Source of the DNA: DATGZH01 sp035297265
Lineage (GTDB): Bacteria; Actinomycetota; Acidimicrobiia; Acidimicrobiales; RAAP-2
Assembly (NCBI GenBank): GCA_035297265.1
Contig: DATGZH010000017.1
Coordinates: 1-64,000, forward strand
DNA length: 64,000 nucleotides
Reading direction: 5' to 3'
In this document: positions 16,782 to 25,315 of the stretch, one piece after another
Position numbering within the stretch: the first letter of the stretch is position 1
How the letters are laid out: each line of letters begins with the position of its first letter
Program-made: the position numbers and the translations under genes
The notes under the pieces: model-generated
What the model saw: the letters and a program-made list of their open reading frames with translations, nothing else
Databases searched by the model: none
What the model was told of the DNA's origin: nothing

Positions 16782-18127
16782 GGGCTCGCCCGCTTCGGGG
16801 CGCGACGGCGCCGGGCCGAAGGTCGACGGTCCTCGTCGGCCTCGTCGAGCACCGCCCCTTCGTCGCGGTACCAGGTGAAGGTGAGCGCCCCCACCCGCAC
16901 CTCGTCGCCGTCGCGGGCGCCGGCCCGGACGAGCGCCCGGTCGACGCCCAGCTTCTGCAGCCGGCGCATGGCCTCGTCGAGGGCGCCGTCGTCGGTCAGG
17001 TCGGAGAAGCCGACCGCCCGGGCGGCCGGGCGCCCGATGACCTCGAACACCCCGGGGGCCCGCCGTTCGACGCCCACCCCCTCGGGGAGCGGACGGTGCA
17101 CCACCACCTCGGGCGAGGCGGGGGCCGCGGCGGCGGCCCGGGCGTCGGTCACGAGCGTGGCCAGGCGGCCCAGGAGGTCGCCGAGGTGCTGGCGGGTGAC
17201 CGCCGAGATGACGAGGTCGACCCCGGCCGGCGCGGCGACCTCGGGCACGAGGTCGGCCTTGGAGCCGACCACGAGGCGGGGGCGCTCCAGGAGCTCGGGC
17301 CGGTAGCGGCCGAGCTCGGCGAGGAGGACGGCCGCCTGGGCCTCGGGGCTCTGCCCGGCCGGGTCGGCCAGGTCGAGCAGGAGGACGAGTGCTCGGGCCC
17401 GCTCGACGTGACGGAGGAAGCGGTGCCCGAGGCCTCGGCCTTCGGCCGCCCCCTCGACCAGCCCCGGCACGTCGGCCAGCACGAAGACGACCTCGTCACG
17501 GCTGCCCGGCGAGCCCCCGGTGCGCACGACGCCGAGGTGGGGCTCGAGGGTCGTGAACGGGTAGTCGGCCACCTTGGGCCGGGCGGCCGAGACGGCCGAG
17601 ATGAGCGTGGACTTGCCCACGTTGGGCAGGCCGACGAGGGCCACGTCGGCCATGAGCTTCAGCTCGAGGTCGTACCAGTGCTCCTCGCCCCGCTCACCCT
17701 GCTCGGCGAAGGCCGGCGCCCGTCGCCGGTTGGAGAGGAACCGGGCGTTGCCCCGGCCGCCCCGGCCGCCCTCGGCGGCCAGCCAGCGGTCGCCCTGGTG
17801 GGCGAGGTCGCAGAGCACCGCGCCGTCGCGGTCACGGACGACGGTCCCGACGGGGACGGGCACGACGAGATCGGCCCCCGAGGCGCCGTGGCGGCGCTGG
17901 CCCGAGCCGTGAGTGCCGTCGCCGCCGCGGCGGTGCGGGTGGTCCCGGAAGGCGAGGAGCGACGACTGGTTGACCGACGCCTCCAGCCATACGTCGCCGC
18001 CGTGCCCACCGTCGCCGCCGTCCGGTCCGCCGCGCGACACGTGGGCCTCGCGGCGGAAGGACACCGCGCCGGCCCCGCCGTCACCGGCCTTGGCGTGCAG
18101 CTGCGCTTCGTCGACGAACCCGGACAC
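16778..18127 (-). CDS. obgE: Ribosome-assembly GTPase Obg
   Basis: A 449-residue GTPase acting in late 50S assembly and stress control. The glycine-rich Obg fold occupies 1-156 ('AGDGGAGAVSFRREAH', 'GGDGGHGGDVWLEA', 'GGRGGRGNARFLS'). The G domain follows with G1 'GLPNVGKST' (about 166-174), G2/G3 'DYPFTTLEPHLGVV' and 'ADVPGLVEGAAEGRGLGHRFL', and G4 'GSKADLV'. A C-terminal OCT domain and a basic tail ('RRPSARRRRAPKRASP') complete it. It is the first gene of the obg-proB-proA operon. Its usual upstream neighbours rplU and rpmA lie about 5 kb away, beyond an insertion of other genes. Confidence 0.97.
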   Translation of the reverse strand: MSGFVDEAQLHAKAGDGGAGAVSFRREAHVSRGGPDGGDGGHGGDVWLEASVNQSSLLAFRDHPHRRGGDGTHGSGQRRHGASGADLVVPVPVGTVVRDRDGAVLCDLAHQGDRWLAAEGGRGGRGNARFLSNRRRAPAFAEQGERGEEHWYDLELKLMADVALVGLPNVGKSTLISAVSAARPKVADYPFTTLEPHLGVVRTGGSPGSRDEVVFVLADVPGLVEGAAEGRGLGHRFLRHVERARALVLLLDLADPAGQSPEAQAAVLLAELGRYRPELLERPRLVVGSKADLVPEVAAPAGVDLVISAVTRQHLGDLLGRLATLVTDARAAAAAPASPEVVVHRPLPEGVGVERRAPGVFEVIGRPAARAVGFSDLTDDGALDEAMRRLQKLGVDRALVRAGARDGDEVRVGALTFTWYRDEGAVLDEADEDRRPSARRRRAPKRASP

Positions 18128-18175
18128 GAGGGGAAATCCTAAGGGCCCGCCCGGCGTTGGCCCGGCGAGCGTCCT

Positions 18176-18838
18176 TCAGGCCGGCGCCACGAAGAGGCGG
18201 GCGGCGAGCTCGGGGGCGAGGTCGACGGTCGCACCGTCGACGTCGAGGACGACGGTCCCGTCCGGCCGCCGCTCGACGAGCTTGCCCGAGGCCCCCGGGA
18301 TGAAGCCGTGCTCGTCGAGGTAGGCGAGGGAGGACATGTCGAGTTCGACCTGCTCGCTCACCCGCACGAGCCGGAGCTCCTTTCCCACCTCGGCCTCGTC
18401 GAGCGGCACCTGCACCGTGGGAGGGCCGGCGGCCGAGCCGGGGATGGGGTTCCCGTGGGGGCAGGTGGACGGGTTGTCGAGCAGCTCGACCAGCCGGGCC
18501 TCGACGTCGTCGGAGATGACGTGCTCCCAGCGCCCGGCCTCCCGGTGCACCTTCCACCACTCGAGGCCGATCACGTCGACGAGGAGGCGCTCGGCCAGCC
18601 GGTGGCGGCGGACCACCTTCTCGGCCAGCTCCTCGCCCGAGTCGGTCAGCTCGACCACCCGACCGGCCCGGTGGACGTAGCCGTCGTCCTCCAGCCGGTC
18701 GAGCATCTCGGAGACCGACGGGGCGGAACGCCCGAGCCGCTCGGCGATGCGGGCCTGGATGGCCGGCGTCCCCTCCTCGGTCAGCCCGTGGATGGTCTCC
18801 AGGTACTCCTCGACCGGGGGGTGATAGCCGTCCGCCAT
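18176..18838 (-). CDS. DtxR/MntR-family metal-dependent repressor with altered metal site
   Basis: A 220-residue regulator: N-terminal winged helix-turn-helix (1-70), dimerisation/metal domain (71-135, 'RRHRLAERLLVDVIGL', 'RWEHVISDDVEARL', 'GNPIPG') and a C-terminal SH3/FeoA-like domain (about 148-218). In iron-sensing DtxR/IdeR the regulatory metal is held by M10, C102, E105 and H106, with an ancillary site using H79, E83 and H98. Here H79, E83, H98, E105 and H106 are all present, but the Met position is Glu (E11) and the Cys position is Gly (G102). The Glu resembles manganese-type MntR. Metal choice is therefore uncertain. It is encoded divergently from purine nucleoside phosphorylase. Confidence 0.9.
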   Translation of the reverse strand: MADGYHPPVEEYLETIHGLTEEGTPAIQARIAERLGRSAPSVSEMLDRLEDDGYVHRAGRVVELTDSGEELAEKVVRRHRLAERLLVDVIGLEWWKVHREAGRWEHVISDDVEARLVELLDNPSTCPHGNPIPGSAAGPPTVQVPLDEAEVGKELRLVRVSEQVELDMSSLAYLDEHGFIPGASGKLVERRPDGTVVLDVDGATVDLAPELAARLFVAPA

Positions 18839-18927
18839 CGCCTTCGATGCTACCGGCGTACCGCCGGCCGAGGACCTCCTGGTCCGGGCCCCGAGGCGTC
18901 GGCCGGCGGAGCCTTTACCATGCGGGG

Positions 18928-19779
18928 ATGCCCGTGACCTCCCCCGGCTCGGGGGTTGACCCGCTCGAACAGGCCCGCCTCGCCGCCCGAGCCCTCACCC
19001 GGCGCACCGGTGTCGACCACAACGACGTCCTCGTCGTCCTCGGGACCGGTCTCGCCGGGGTGGCCGAACGCCTCGGGGCGACCGGCACGCCGGTCGAGCT
19101 CACGGCCCTCCCGTGGTTCCCACGGTTCAGCGGACTCGGGCACCGGGCCGAGGCCTGGTCGGTCGAGCGGTCCGGGCTGCAGGTGCTCGTCACCGCCGGC
19201 CGGGCCCACCTCTACGAGGACCGCACGCCGGCCGAGGTGGCCCAGCCCGTACGAACGGCCATCGCCACCGGCTGCCGTGCGGTGATCCTCACCTGCTCGT
19301 GCGGGGCGATCAGTCCCGACCTCCCGGTCGGCCGCATGGTGCTCGTGGCCGACCACCTGAACCTGACCGGCGCCTCCCCGCTCACCGGCGCGGTCAGCGT
19401 GCACCCCCCGACGCCCTTCGTCGACCTGACCGACGCCTGGTCGCCGCGCCTGCGGGGCCTGGCCAAGGAGGTCGATCCCGACCTGGCCGAAGGGGTCTAC
19501 GCCCAGATGACCGGCCCCCACCTCGAGACGCCGGCCGAGGTCCGCATGCTGGCCGGGCTCGGCGCCGATCTCGTCGGTATGTCGATGGCCCTCGAGGCCA
19601 TCGCCGCCCGCCACCTCGGGGTGGAGGTGCTGGGGCTGGCCGTCGTGACCAACATGGCCGCCGGCGTCGCCCCCGGCGGCACCTCGGTCGACGACATCAC
19701 GAAGGTGGCCGAGGGCGCGGTCGACGACGTGGCCCGGGTGGCGGCGGGCGTGATCGACCGGCTGGCCCGGGACGGGTGA
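18928..19779 (+). CDS. Purine-nucleoside phosphorylase
   Basis: A 283-residue trimeric-type purine nucleoside phosphorylase, which splits inosine or guanosine with phosphate to base and ribose-1-phosphate in purine salvage. Seen are 'VLVVLGTGLAGVAERL' (phosphate loop), 'LPWFPRFSGLGHR', 'VTAGRAHLYED' (catalytic His region), 'YAQMTGPHLETPAEVRML' and 'LVGMSMALEAIAARHLG', followed by 'VVTNMAAGV', which holds the base-specifying Asn. ATG 18928 gives a normal length; an earlier start would add a non-conserved stretch. The methyltransferase gene overlaps its stop as GTGA, suggesting one transcript. Confidence 0.93.
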   Translation: MPVTSPGSGVDPLEQARLAARALTRRTGVDHNDVLVVLGTGLAGVAERLGATGTPVELTALPWFPRFSGLGHRAEAWSVERSGLQVLVTAGRAHLYEDRTPAEVAQPVRTAIATGCRAVILTCSCGAISPDLPVGRMVLVADHLNLTGASPLTGAVSVHPPTPFVDLTDAWSPRLRGLAKEVDPDLAEGVYAQMTGPHLETPAEVRMLAGLGADLVGMSMALEAIAARHLGVEVLGLAVVTNMAAGVAPGGTSVDDITKVAEGAVDDVARVAAGVIDRLARDG

Positions 19780-20363
19780 GCGGAGGGAGCCGCTGGCGGG
19801 GCGACGTGCTCCGGGGCGCCGACTACGACCGCCGCTTCGAGCGCCTGGCCGCCTCGGGCCACGACGTGCACGGCGAGGCCCGGCTCGTGGCCTCGCTCGG
19901 CGTCCGCTCGGTGCTCGACGCCGGCTGCGGCACCGGGCGGGTGGCCGTCGAGCTCGCCCGGCGGGGTCTCGATGTCGTGGGCGTGGACCTCGACCCGGCG
20001 ATGCTCGAGCAGGCCCGCACGAAGGCACCCGACCTCACCTGGGTGCTCGGCGACCTGACGGCCGTGGATCTCGGGCGGACCTTCGACGCCGTGGTCCTCG
20101 CCGGCAACGTGCTCCTCTTCGTGGCCGAGGGGACCGAGGGGGCGGTCGTGGCCAACCTGGCCCGTCACCTCGAACCCGGCGGCTTCCTGGTGGCCGGCTT
20201 CTCCCTCGCCCCGCACGGGCTGTCGCTCCCGGCCTACGACGAACTGGCGTCGGCGGCCGGCCTCGGCCTCCGACGCCGCTTCGCCACGTGGGAGGAGGCG
20301 TCCTTCGAGGAGGGCGGCGACTATGCGGTCTCGGTGCACGTGCTTCGCCCTGCTCACCTCTGA
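19776..20363 (+). CDS. Class I SAM-dependent methyltransferase
   Basis: A 195-residue Rossmann-fold methyltransferase starting at GTG 19776 inside the previous stop codon. SAM-binding motif I is 'VLDAGCGTGRVAVELARRG' (about 48-66), motif II 'VVGVDLDPAMLEQAR', and motif III region 'FDAVVLAGNVLLFVAEG'. A strand motif 'HLEPGGFLVAGFSL' completes the core. No substrate-binding extension is recognisable, so the methyl acceptor is unknown. Translational coupling to purine nucleoside phosphorylase is clear, but a metabolic link is not. Confidence 0.85.
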   Translation: MSGGSRWRGDVLRGADYDRRFERLAASGHDVHGEARLVASLGVRSVLDAGCGTGRVAVELARRGLDVVGVDLDPAMLEQARTKAPDLTWVLGDLTAVDLGRTFDAVVLAGNVLLFVAEGTEGAVVANLARHLEPGGFLVAGFSLAPHGLSLPAYDELASAAGLGLRRRFATWEEASFEEGGDYAVSVHVLRPAHL

Positions 20364-20585
20364 CCACCGCCCGGCGAGCACGCGCGCCGGCGCGCGTATG
20401 GCGAGGAGTTGTCACGCGTTGTCATGCGGTGTGATTGCGGTCGACGGTCAGCTGTTCGCCTCGGGGATCTACGACGACGGCGGGAGCGAACTCCCCTTTG
20501 TCGAGCACCACTGACAGAGGAGCACCAGTCGGAGACCTGCAGCCAGCGCTGGGTTCACGAGGCGGCGCACCTCAGTGGGCCGCTA

Positions 20586-21176
20586 CTACGACCCGTCGCG
20601 GTTGACACGGACCAGTAGCTCAAAGGTCCGCCGAGCAGCATCCTCTTCGTCGTTCAGCACGTCCCAGCCATCGGCAAGAACCGCTCCTCGAATAGCACCG
20701 CGCACTTCCACACGGAACAGACCGCGATGTCCCGAGCCGTCCCCTACGATGAAGGTGTCGCCCGTCTCCACACCTTCAGGAATGTCTACGGCACGAAAGC
20801 GCTTTGCCTCGGGCCAGTTCGGATCCCAAGCATCCGGTGCAGCATCGATCGCTTCGGCGATGCGCGCCGCCGCTTCGCTGGCGGCCCCACCGGACCTTCC
20901 GTGGAGCATGGCTTGCTTCCAGGGACGGCCCTCGTCCTCCCACCATCTGTGCCCACCAGGGAGGCGATTCGTGGCGCTGGCTGCCACTGCCGCCGATATG
21001 GTCTCCGCGGCGCGGATCGAATAGAAGCGGTAGCTGGGTTGCAGTTCACGATCGTTCGGGATCGTGTCCGGGAGAGCCATCAGCGATTGCGCGGCTTGGT
21101 CAGCCTCTTCGGGCGCAAACCCGGCATCATTCGCCAGCGCGGCGCGAATCCAGGCTTCGACCTCATCCCATCCCAC
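20586..21176 (-). CDS. Protein of unknown function in low-GC island
   Basis: A 196-residue soluble protein that I do not recognise. It is rich in alanine, tryptophan and acidic residues, starts 'MGWDEVEAWIRAALANDAG' and ends in a strand-rich part ('DTFIVGDGSGHRGLFRVEVRG', 'WDVLNDEEDAARRTFELLVRVN'). There is no signal peptide, membrane segment or zinc motif. Base composition and codon use look less GC-rich than in the flanking genes, hinting at later arrival. It stands alone: 222 bp from the methyltransferase gene (convergent) and 288 bp from the DUF4304-like gene (divergent). A contact-dependent-inhibition immunity-type protein is one possibility, with no direct support. Confidence 0.6.
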   Translation of the reverse strand: MGWDEVEAWIRAALANDAGFAPEEADQAAQSLMALPDTIPNDRELQPSYRFYSIRAAETISAAVAASATNRLPGGHRWWEDEGRPWKQAMLHGRSGGAASEAAARIAEAIDAAPDAWDPNWPEAKRFRAVDIPEGVETGDTFIVGDGSGHRGLFRVEVRGAIRGAVLADGWDVLNDEEDAARRTFELLVRVNRDGS

Positions 21177-21464
21177 GAGACCAGTGTGGCATCGGCGTCA
21201 CGGCATCGTCCCCGCCGGACCGTAGGAGCCGCCATCGGACGAGCGCTGCCTTTTCAGAGCCTCCTGCACGAGGCGTAGGAGAGCAAGAGGCCAATTCCAG
21301 TGTGACCGTCGTGCCGCCTCTCAGCGCGTCACTGTTGCTCCCGACGGTGACGGTATGGCAGCGGTGAGAGGACGACCTGGCCTCAATGAGCTCGGCAGTT
21401 CCGGGCTAGGGCTAGCTCTGAAGCCAGTCTGATCAGCCGTTCAGGTCCTCGTACACTGGGTTCG

Positions 21465-22763
21465 GTGACAAAGCCGTCAGCTGCGGTGAGTGCCTGGGAA
21501 GCGCGTGTTGAGGGCATCCGAAGCCACTGTACGAATACGAATGAGTTCGCCGACCTCCTTCAGTCGGTGGATCCTCGATGGTATGGCGCACTGCGGGTCA
21601 ACAACGGTGTCCACCAGATCTGGATGATGCCGCCTGGCGATTCGCTGAATAAGGGATCGAGCCTCTGGATCAAGAGATCGACATCAGGGTTCAGCATGGA
21701 GATCAAGTACAACCCCGGCATGACCCTGGCCCGCACCGTTGCCAAACGCCGAGCCACGCTCGACAAGGCGCCAGCCGCCTTGACTTCGCTGCTCGAGGAA
21801 CTCTTTGAGGGCCGCGAGGTCCCGTCAGCCAGCGGACAGGAGGACAGCTGGGCAGCCATGCTCGCAAGCTTCAGGGCCTACGGGCTGGCCGAGGCGGCCA
21901 AGGCCCAACTGCTCTCTCCGCTCGCTTCCAAGTGGGCGGGTCCCTGCGAGATCTACGACAACGGCAAGGACTTCGGCATCATCCGATCCGGCGACACGGC
22001 GGACGACGGCAAGGCGCTGTGGATCAGGCCGACCAACGAAGGTTGGTTGCTTCGCCTGGCGTCCCAGAGTCGACACGAGGGCTCCCAGGTGATTCGAGAA
22101 GTAGAAGCGAGCCAAGAAGACGTCCTCCGGCTGCTCGACGAGCTCTTGGCTGAGATGACCGTCGGCGACGGCGACGGCGTCGTCACTGACGTCACCGCCC
22201 AGCAGGCCTATCGCGCCCTTCTCCGTGACTTCGTGGGGCCTTGGCTACGCCGACGGGGATACAAGGGTTCGAGCGGTCACTACGGCCGGTCCGTCGGGGA
22301 CTACCAGGTGGCGATCGGATTCCAGAAGTCCAAGTGGTCGACCAAGGAGAGGGTCGACTACCGATTGAACCTCTTCGTCCAGCATCCCGAGACGGCCCAC
22401 CTGTACAACCAGGCGAACCTGGAGGCGAGGGATCTGGGGCGCGAGTGGGAGGCCGCGCCTGCCGGGTCCTGGTTCTCCACCTTTCCCGGCAACCTGGGCC
22501 CCGGGGGGCACCACTGGGTCAGCCTCCGTCCAGGTGACGACCTCTCATCACATGCTGACCAACTGCTCGCCGACCTGGATCGCATCGTCTTCCCAGAGAT
22601 CGAGAGACAGCTCGAGCTGCCGCTGTCAACCCCAACGCCACCTTCAGAGCGGGCGATGATGCCGAGCCGAGAGGAACGCAATCGATCAGCGCTCTCCTCC
22701 ACTCTCCAGGCGCTGAGGGCGGCCGGGGTGGACGTCGACGTACCCGAACACTTTGACATCTAG
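21465..22763 (+). CDS. DUF4304-like protein with two related N-terminal modules
   Basis: A 432-residue protein from GTG 21465. Residues about 30-120 and 155-230 look like two copies of one module: each has a 'W-G...I....' strand set ('VDPRWYGALRVNNGVHQIWMM' versus 'KWAGPCEIYDNGKDFGIIR'), a 'SLWIKRSTSGFSMEI' or 'ALWIRPTNEGWLLRL' strand pair, and a closing helix 'ALTSLLEELF' or 'DVLRLLDELLAEM'. Residues about 245-390 match the DUF4304 pattern ('AYRALLRDFVGPWLRRRGYKG', 'YQVAIGFQKSKWSTKERVDY', 'LNLFVQ'). DUF4304 proteins are often near toxin or immunity genes, but nothing of that kind is visible. Function unknown; lower GC than surroundings. Confidence 0.65.
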   Translation: MTKPSAAVSAWEARVEGIRSHCTNTNEFADLLQSVDPRWYGALRVNNGVHQIWMMPPGDSLNKGSSLWIKRSTSGFSMEIKYNPGMTLARTVAKRRATLDKAPAALTSLLEELFEGREVPSASGQEDSWAAMLASFRAYGLAEAAKAQLLSPLASKWAGPCEIYDNGKDFGIIRSGDTADDGKALWIRPTNEGWLLRLASQSRHEGSQVIREVEASQEDVLRLLDELLAEMTVGDGDGVVTDVTAQQAYRALLRDFVGPWLRRRGYKGSSGHYGRSVGDYQVAIGFQKSKWSTKERVDYRLNLFVQHPETAHLYNQANLEARDLGREWEAAPAGSWFSTFPGNLGPGGHHWVSLRPGDDLSSHADQLLADLDRIVFPEIERQLELPLSTPTPPSERAMMPSREERNRSALSSTLQALRAAGVDVDVPEHFDI

Positions 22764-22969
22764 GGATATCGGCCGATGGCCCCACCGCCCAGAGGCGGGC
22801 GTAACGGCTGCGGGTCTTCCGTGACTGGTAGCCGACGACGAGACTACGACGCAGCGGGGGCGACGAGTCCGGAGCACACGACGTCTCAGACAGTCATCGG
22901 TTCACTGGCGCCCATCGGTTCGACAGAGCGATGTGACGACCGGCGGCCGCTTGCCGTCGAAGAGCGGGA

Positions 22970-23227
22970 TCAGCCCTCGGCCGGGAGGACGTCGACGAGC
23001 TTGCGACCGCGGCGCTCGCCGAACTTCACAACGCCGTCGGCCCGGGCGAACAGCGTGTCGTCGCCGCCCTGACCCACGTTCACGCCCGGGTGGACCCGGG
23101 TACCCCGCTGGCGCACGATGATCGATCCGGCGGTCACCGTGGTCCCGTCGTAGACCTTCACGCCGAGGCGCTGGGACCTCGAGTCACGGCCGTTCCTGGT
23201 GGACCCGCCACCCTTGGTCTTCGACAT
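22970..23227 (-). CDS. rpmA: 50S ribosomal protein bL27
   Basis: An 85-residue ribosomal protein. The start at ATG 23227 gives the typical beginning 'MSKTKGGGSTRNGRDS'; its N-terminus reaches the peptidyl-transferase centre in the ribosome. Also visible are 'GTTVTAGSIIVRQRGTRVHPG', 'GQGGDDTLFARADGVV' and a basic end. It follows rplU by 16 bp. In most bacteria obg comes next; here about 5 kb of unrelated genes intervene. Confidence 0.97.
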   Translation of the reverse strand: MSKTKGGGSTRNGRDSRSQRLGVKVYDGTTVTAGSIIVRQRGTRVHPGVNVGQGGDDTLFARADGVVKFGERRGRKLVDVLPAEG

Positions 23228-23243
23228 GTCGTCCCGTCCTCTG

Positions 23244-23555
23244 CTACTTGGCCGAGATGGCGGTGATCTCGACGGCCGAGTAGCGCTGCCGGTGGCCCCA
23301 CCGGCGGCGCTGCCTGCTCTTCTTCTTGTAGGTCCCGGCCCGGATCTTGACTCCCAGTTCCTCACCGAGGACCTGGCCGGTCACGGTGACCCCGGCCAGC
23401 TGGTCCGGGGTGGCCAGCACGGTCTCGCCGTCGACCAGGAGCACGGGCTCGAAGGTGACCTCGGCCCCCTCGGGCTGCCCGAGCAGCTCGACCTGGACCA
23501 CCTGGCCCTCGGCCACGCGCTCCTGCTTCCCTCCGGTCCGGATGACGGCGTACAT
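23244..23555 (-). CDS. rplU: 50S ribosomal protein bL21
   Basis: A 103-residue ribosomal protein beginning 'MYAVIRTGGKQERVAEGQ', with the signature 'YKKKSRQRRRWGHRQ' near the end, which contacts 23S rRNA. It lies 23 bp after the RNase E/G gene and 16 bp before rpmA, the standard rne-rplU-rpmA order in actinobacteria. The three are probably transcribed together. Confidence 0.97.
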   Translation of the reverse strand: MYAVIRTGGKQERVAEGQVVQVELLGQPEGAEVTFEPVLLVDGETVLATPDQLAGVTVTGQVLGEELGVKIRAGTYKKKSRQRRRWGHRQRYSAVEITAISAK

Positions 23556-23578
23556 GAGCTGGAGATGCTAGCCCAGGA

Positions 23579-25291
23579 TCAGAGGACCGACGGGTCGAGG
23601 ACGATGCCCCGGCCGTTGCAGACCTCGCAGACCGTGGAGAGGGACTCGAGGAGCCCCTCGGAGATCCGCTTCCTCGTCATCTCGACGAGGCCGAGCTCGG
23701 AGATGTCGAAGACCTGGGTCCGGGTCTTGTCCCGGGCGAGGGCCGCCCGCAGGGCCGAGGCCACCTTGTCCCGGTTCTCCCTCACCTCCATGTCGATGAA
23801 GTCGATGACGATGATGCCGCCGATGTCGCGCAGACGGAGCTGGCGGGCCACCTCCTCGGCCGCCTCCAGGTTGTTGCGGAAGACCGTCTCTTCGAGGTTG
23901 GTCTTGCCCACGTTCTTCCCCGTGTTCACGTCGATCACGGTGAGCGCCTCGGTCCGCTCGATGATGAGCGACCCACCGGAGGGCAGCCAGACCTTGCGGT
24001 CGAGGGCCTTGTGCAGCTGCTCGTGGACGTGGTAGCGCTCGAAGATGGGGAGCGGCTCGACACTGTTGTCGTAGTACTCCACCCGCTCGGCCAGCTCCGG
24101 GCTGACCGTGGCCACGTACTCGCGCACCTGCTCGAAGAGGGCGAGGTCGTCGATGACGACCGCCCGGTACTCGGCGTTCAGCTCCTCGCGCAGGATCCGC
24201 ACCGCGAGGTCGGGCTCGCGGTAGAGGAGGCCGGGCTGGTCGGAGCGGGCCGCCGCCGCCTCGATGACCTCCCACTGCTCGACGAGGGAGGCCACGTCTC
24301 GTCGGAGCTCGTCGGCCGAAGCCCCCTCGGCCGCCGTGCGCACGATGAGGCCGTGGCCGGGCGGGCGGACCTCGTCGATGATCCGGCGCAGGCGCCGGCG
24401 CTCGTTGTCGCCGAGCCGCTTGCTGATGCCGAAGGCCGTGCTGTTGGGCACGAGCACGGCGAAGCGGCCGGGCAGCGAGACCTCCTGGGTGAGGCGGGCG
24501 CCCTTGGCCCCGATGGGGTTCTTCGTGACCTGGCACAGGATGGTCTGGCCGGCCCGGAGGACCTCTTCGATGCGGGGCGAGCCGGTCGAGCCGCCGCCCT
24601 CGACGTCGTCCCGGTCGTAGCGGACGTCGCCCCGGTAGAGGACGGCGTTCTTCGGGATCCCGATGTCGACGAAGGCCGCCTCCATGCCGGGGAGGACGTT
24701 CTGGACCCGGCCCCGGTAGACGTTGCCGTCGATCTGCGAGCTGTCGTCGGCCGCCCGGGAGACGTAGTGCTCCACGAGCGCGCGACCCTCGAGCATGGCG
24801 ATCTGGGTCACGTGGGGCCGCACGTGGACGCACACGAGGTAGCGGCCGGTCGACCGGCTCTTCCGGTCCCGGCCCCGGCTCCGCCGGCTGCGGGAACGCC
24901 GCGACGAGGCCGAGGCCTCCTCCTCGTCCGACTCGAGGGCCTCGTCCGGGACGACCATCCCGGCGCCGTTCAGCCCGGCCGGAAGCGTGGGCGCCGGGGC
25001 GGTGACCGCCGGCGCGGCCGTGGTCGTGGCGGCCTCGACCGGACGGACCACCGGGGCGGGGCGGGGACGCGGCGGCGGCGGGGCCGGCCGGGTGTCGCCG
25101 ATGCGCGGCTTCACCGGCGCTTCGGCCCGGCTGGACTCGGTCGGCGGCTGGACGGCGCCCGGGGGCGCCTCGGTCTTAGCTTCGGCCCGGAGGGCACCCT
25201 CGTGGCGCTCGGCGGACGTCGGTGCGGCCTCGGGAGGTCCGCTGCTGCCAGCCGGCCCCGGGTCGGGGCGACCGATCTGCGACTCGGACAT
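23579..25291 (-). CDS. rne: Ribonuclease E/G
   Basis: A 570-residue endoribonuclease for rRNA and mRNA processing. Residues 1-150 are a low-complexity proline/alanine/arginine-rich extension. Then an S1-like RNA-binding region ('GNVYRGRVQNVLPGMEAAFVD') is followed by the catalytic domain with the two metal-binding aspartates in 'ALTVIDVNTGKNVG' and 'GGIIVIDFIDM'. A zinc-link CxxC, 'TVCEVCNGRG', lies close to the C-terminus. The protein stops about 10 residues later, so the long C-terminal scaffold of proteobacterial RNase E is absent and the disordered part is N-terminal, as in many actinobacteria. A GGAGG site precedes its ATG. Confidence 0.95.
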   Translation of the reverse strand: MSESQIGRPDPGPAGSSGPPEAAPTSAERHEGALRAEAKTEAPPGAVQPPTESSRAEAPVKPRIGDTRPAPPPPRPRPAPVVRPVEAATTTAAPAVTAPAPTLPAGLNGAGMVVPDEALESDEEEASASSRRSRSRRSRGRDRKSRSTGRYLVCVHVRPHVTQIAMLEGRALVEHYVSRAADDSSQIDGNVYRGRVQNVLPGMEAAFVDIGIPKNAVLYRGDVRYDRDDVEGGGSTGSPRIEEVLRAGQTILCQVTKNPIGAKGARLTQEVSLPGRFAVLVPNSTAFGISKRLGDNERRRLRRIIDEVRPPGHGLIVRTAAEGASADELRRDVASLVEQWEVIEAAAARSDQPGLLYREPDLAVRILREELNAEYRAVVIDDLALFEQVREYVATVSPELAERVEYYDNSVEPLPIFERYHVHEQLHKALDRKVWLPSGGSLIIERTEALTVIDVNTGKNVGKTNLEETVFRNNLEAAEEVARQLRLRDIGGIIVIDFIDMEVRENRDKVASALRAALARDKTRTQVFDISELGLVEMTRKRISEGLLESLSTVCEVCNGRGIVLDPSVL

Positions 25292-25315
25292 GAGGGAGGT
25301 CCCTCCTTACGGGGT

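Noticed and set aside
20398..20514. Short plus-strand frame of 38 codons after the methyltransferase gene
   Set aside because: No ribosome-binding site and no recognisable pattern; too short to support.
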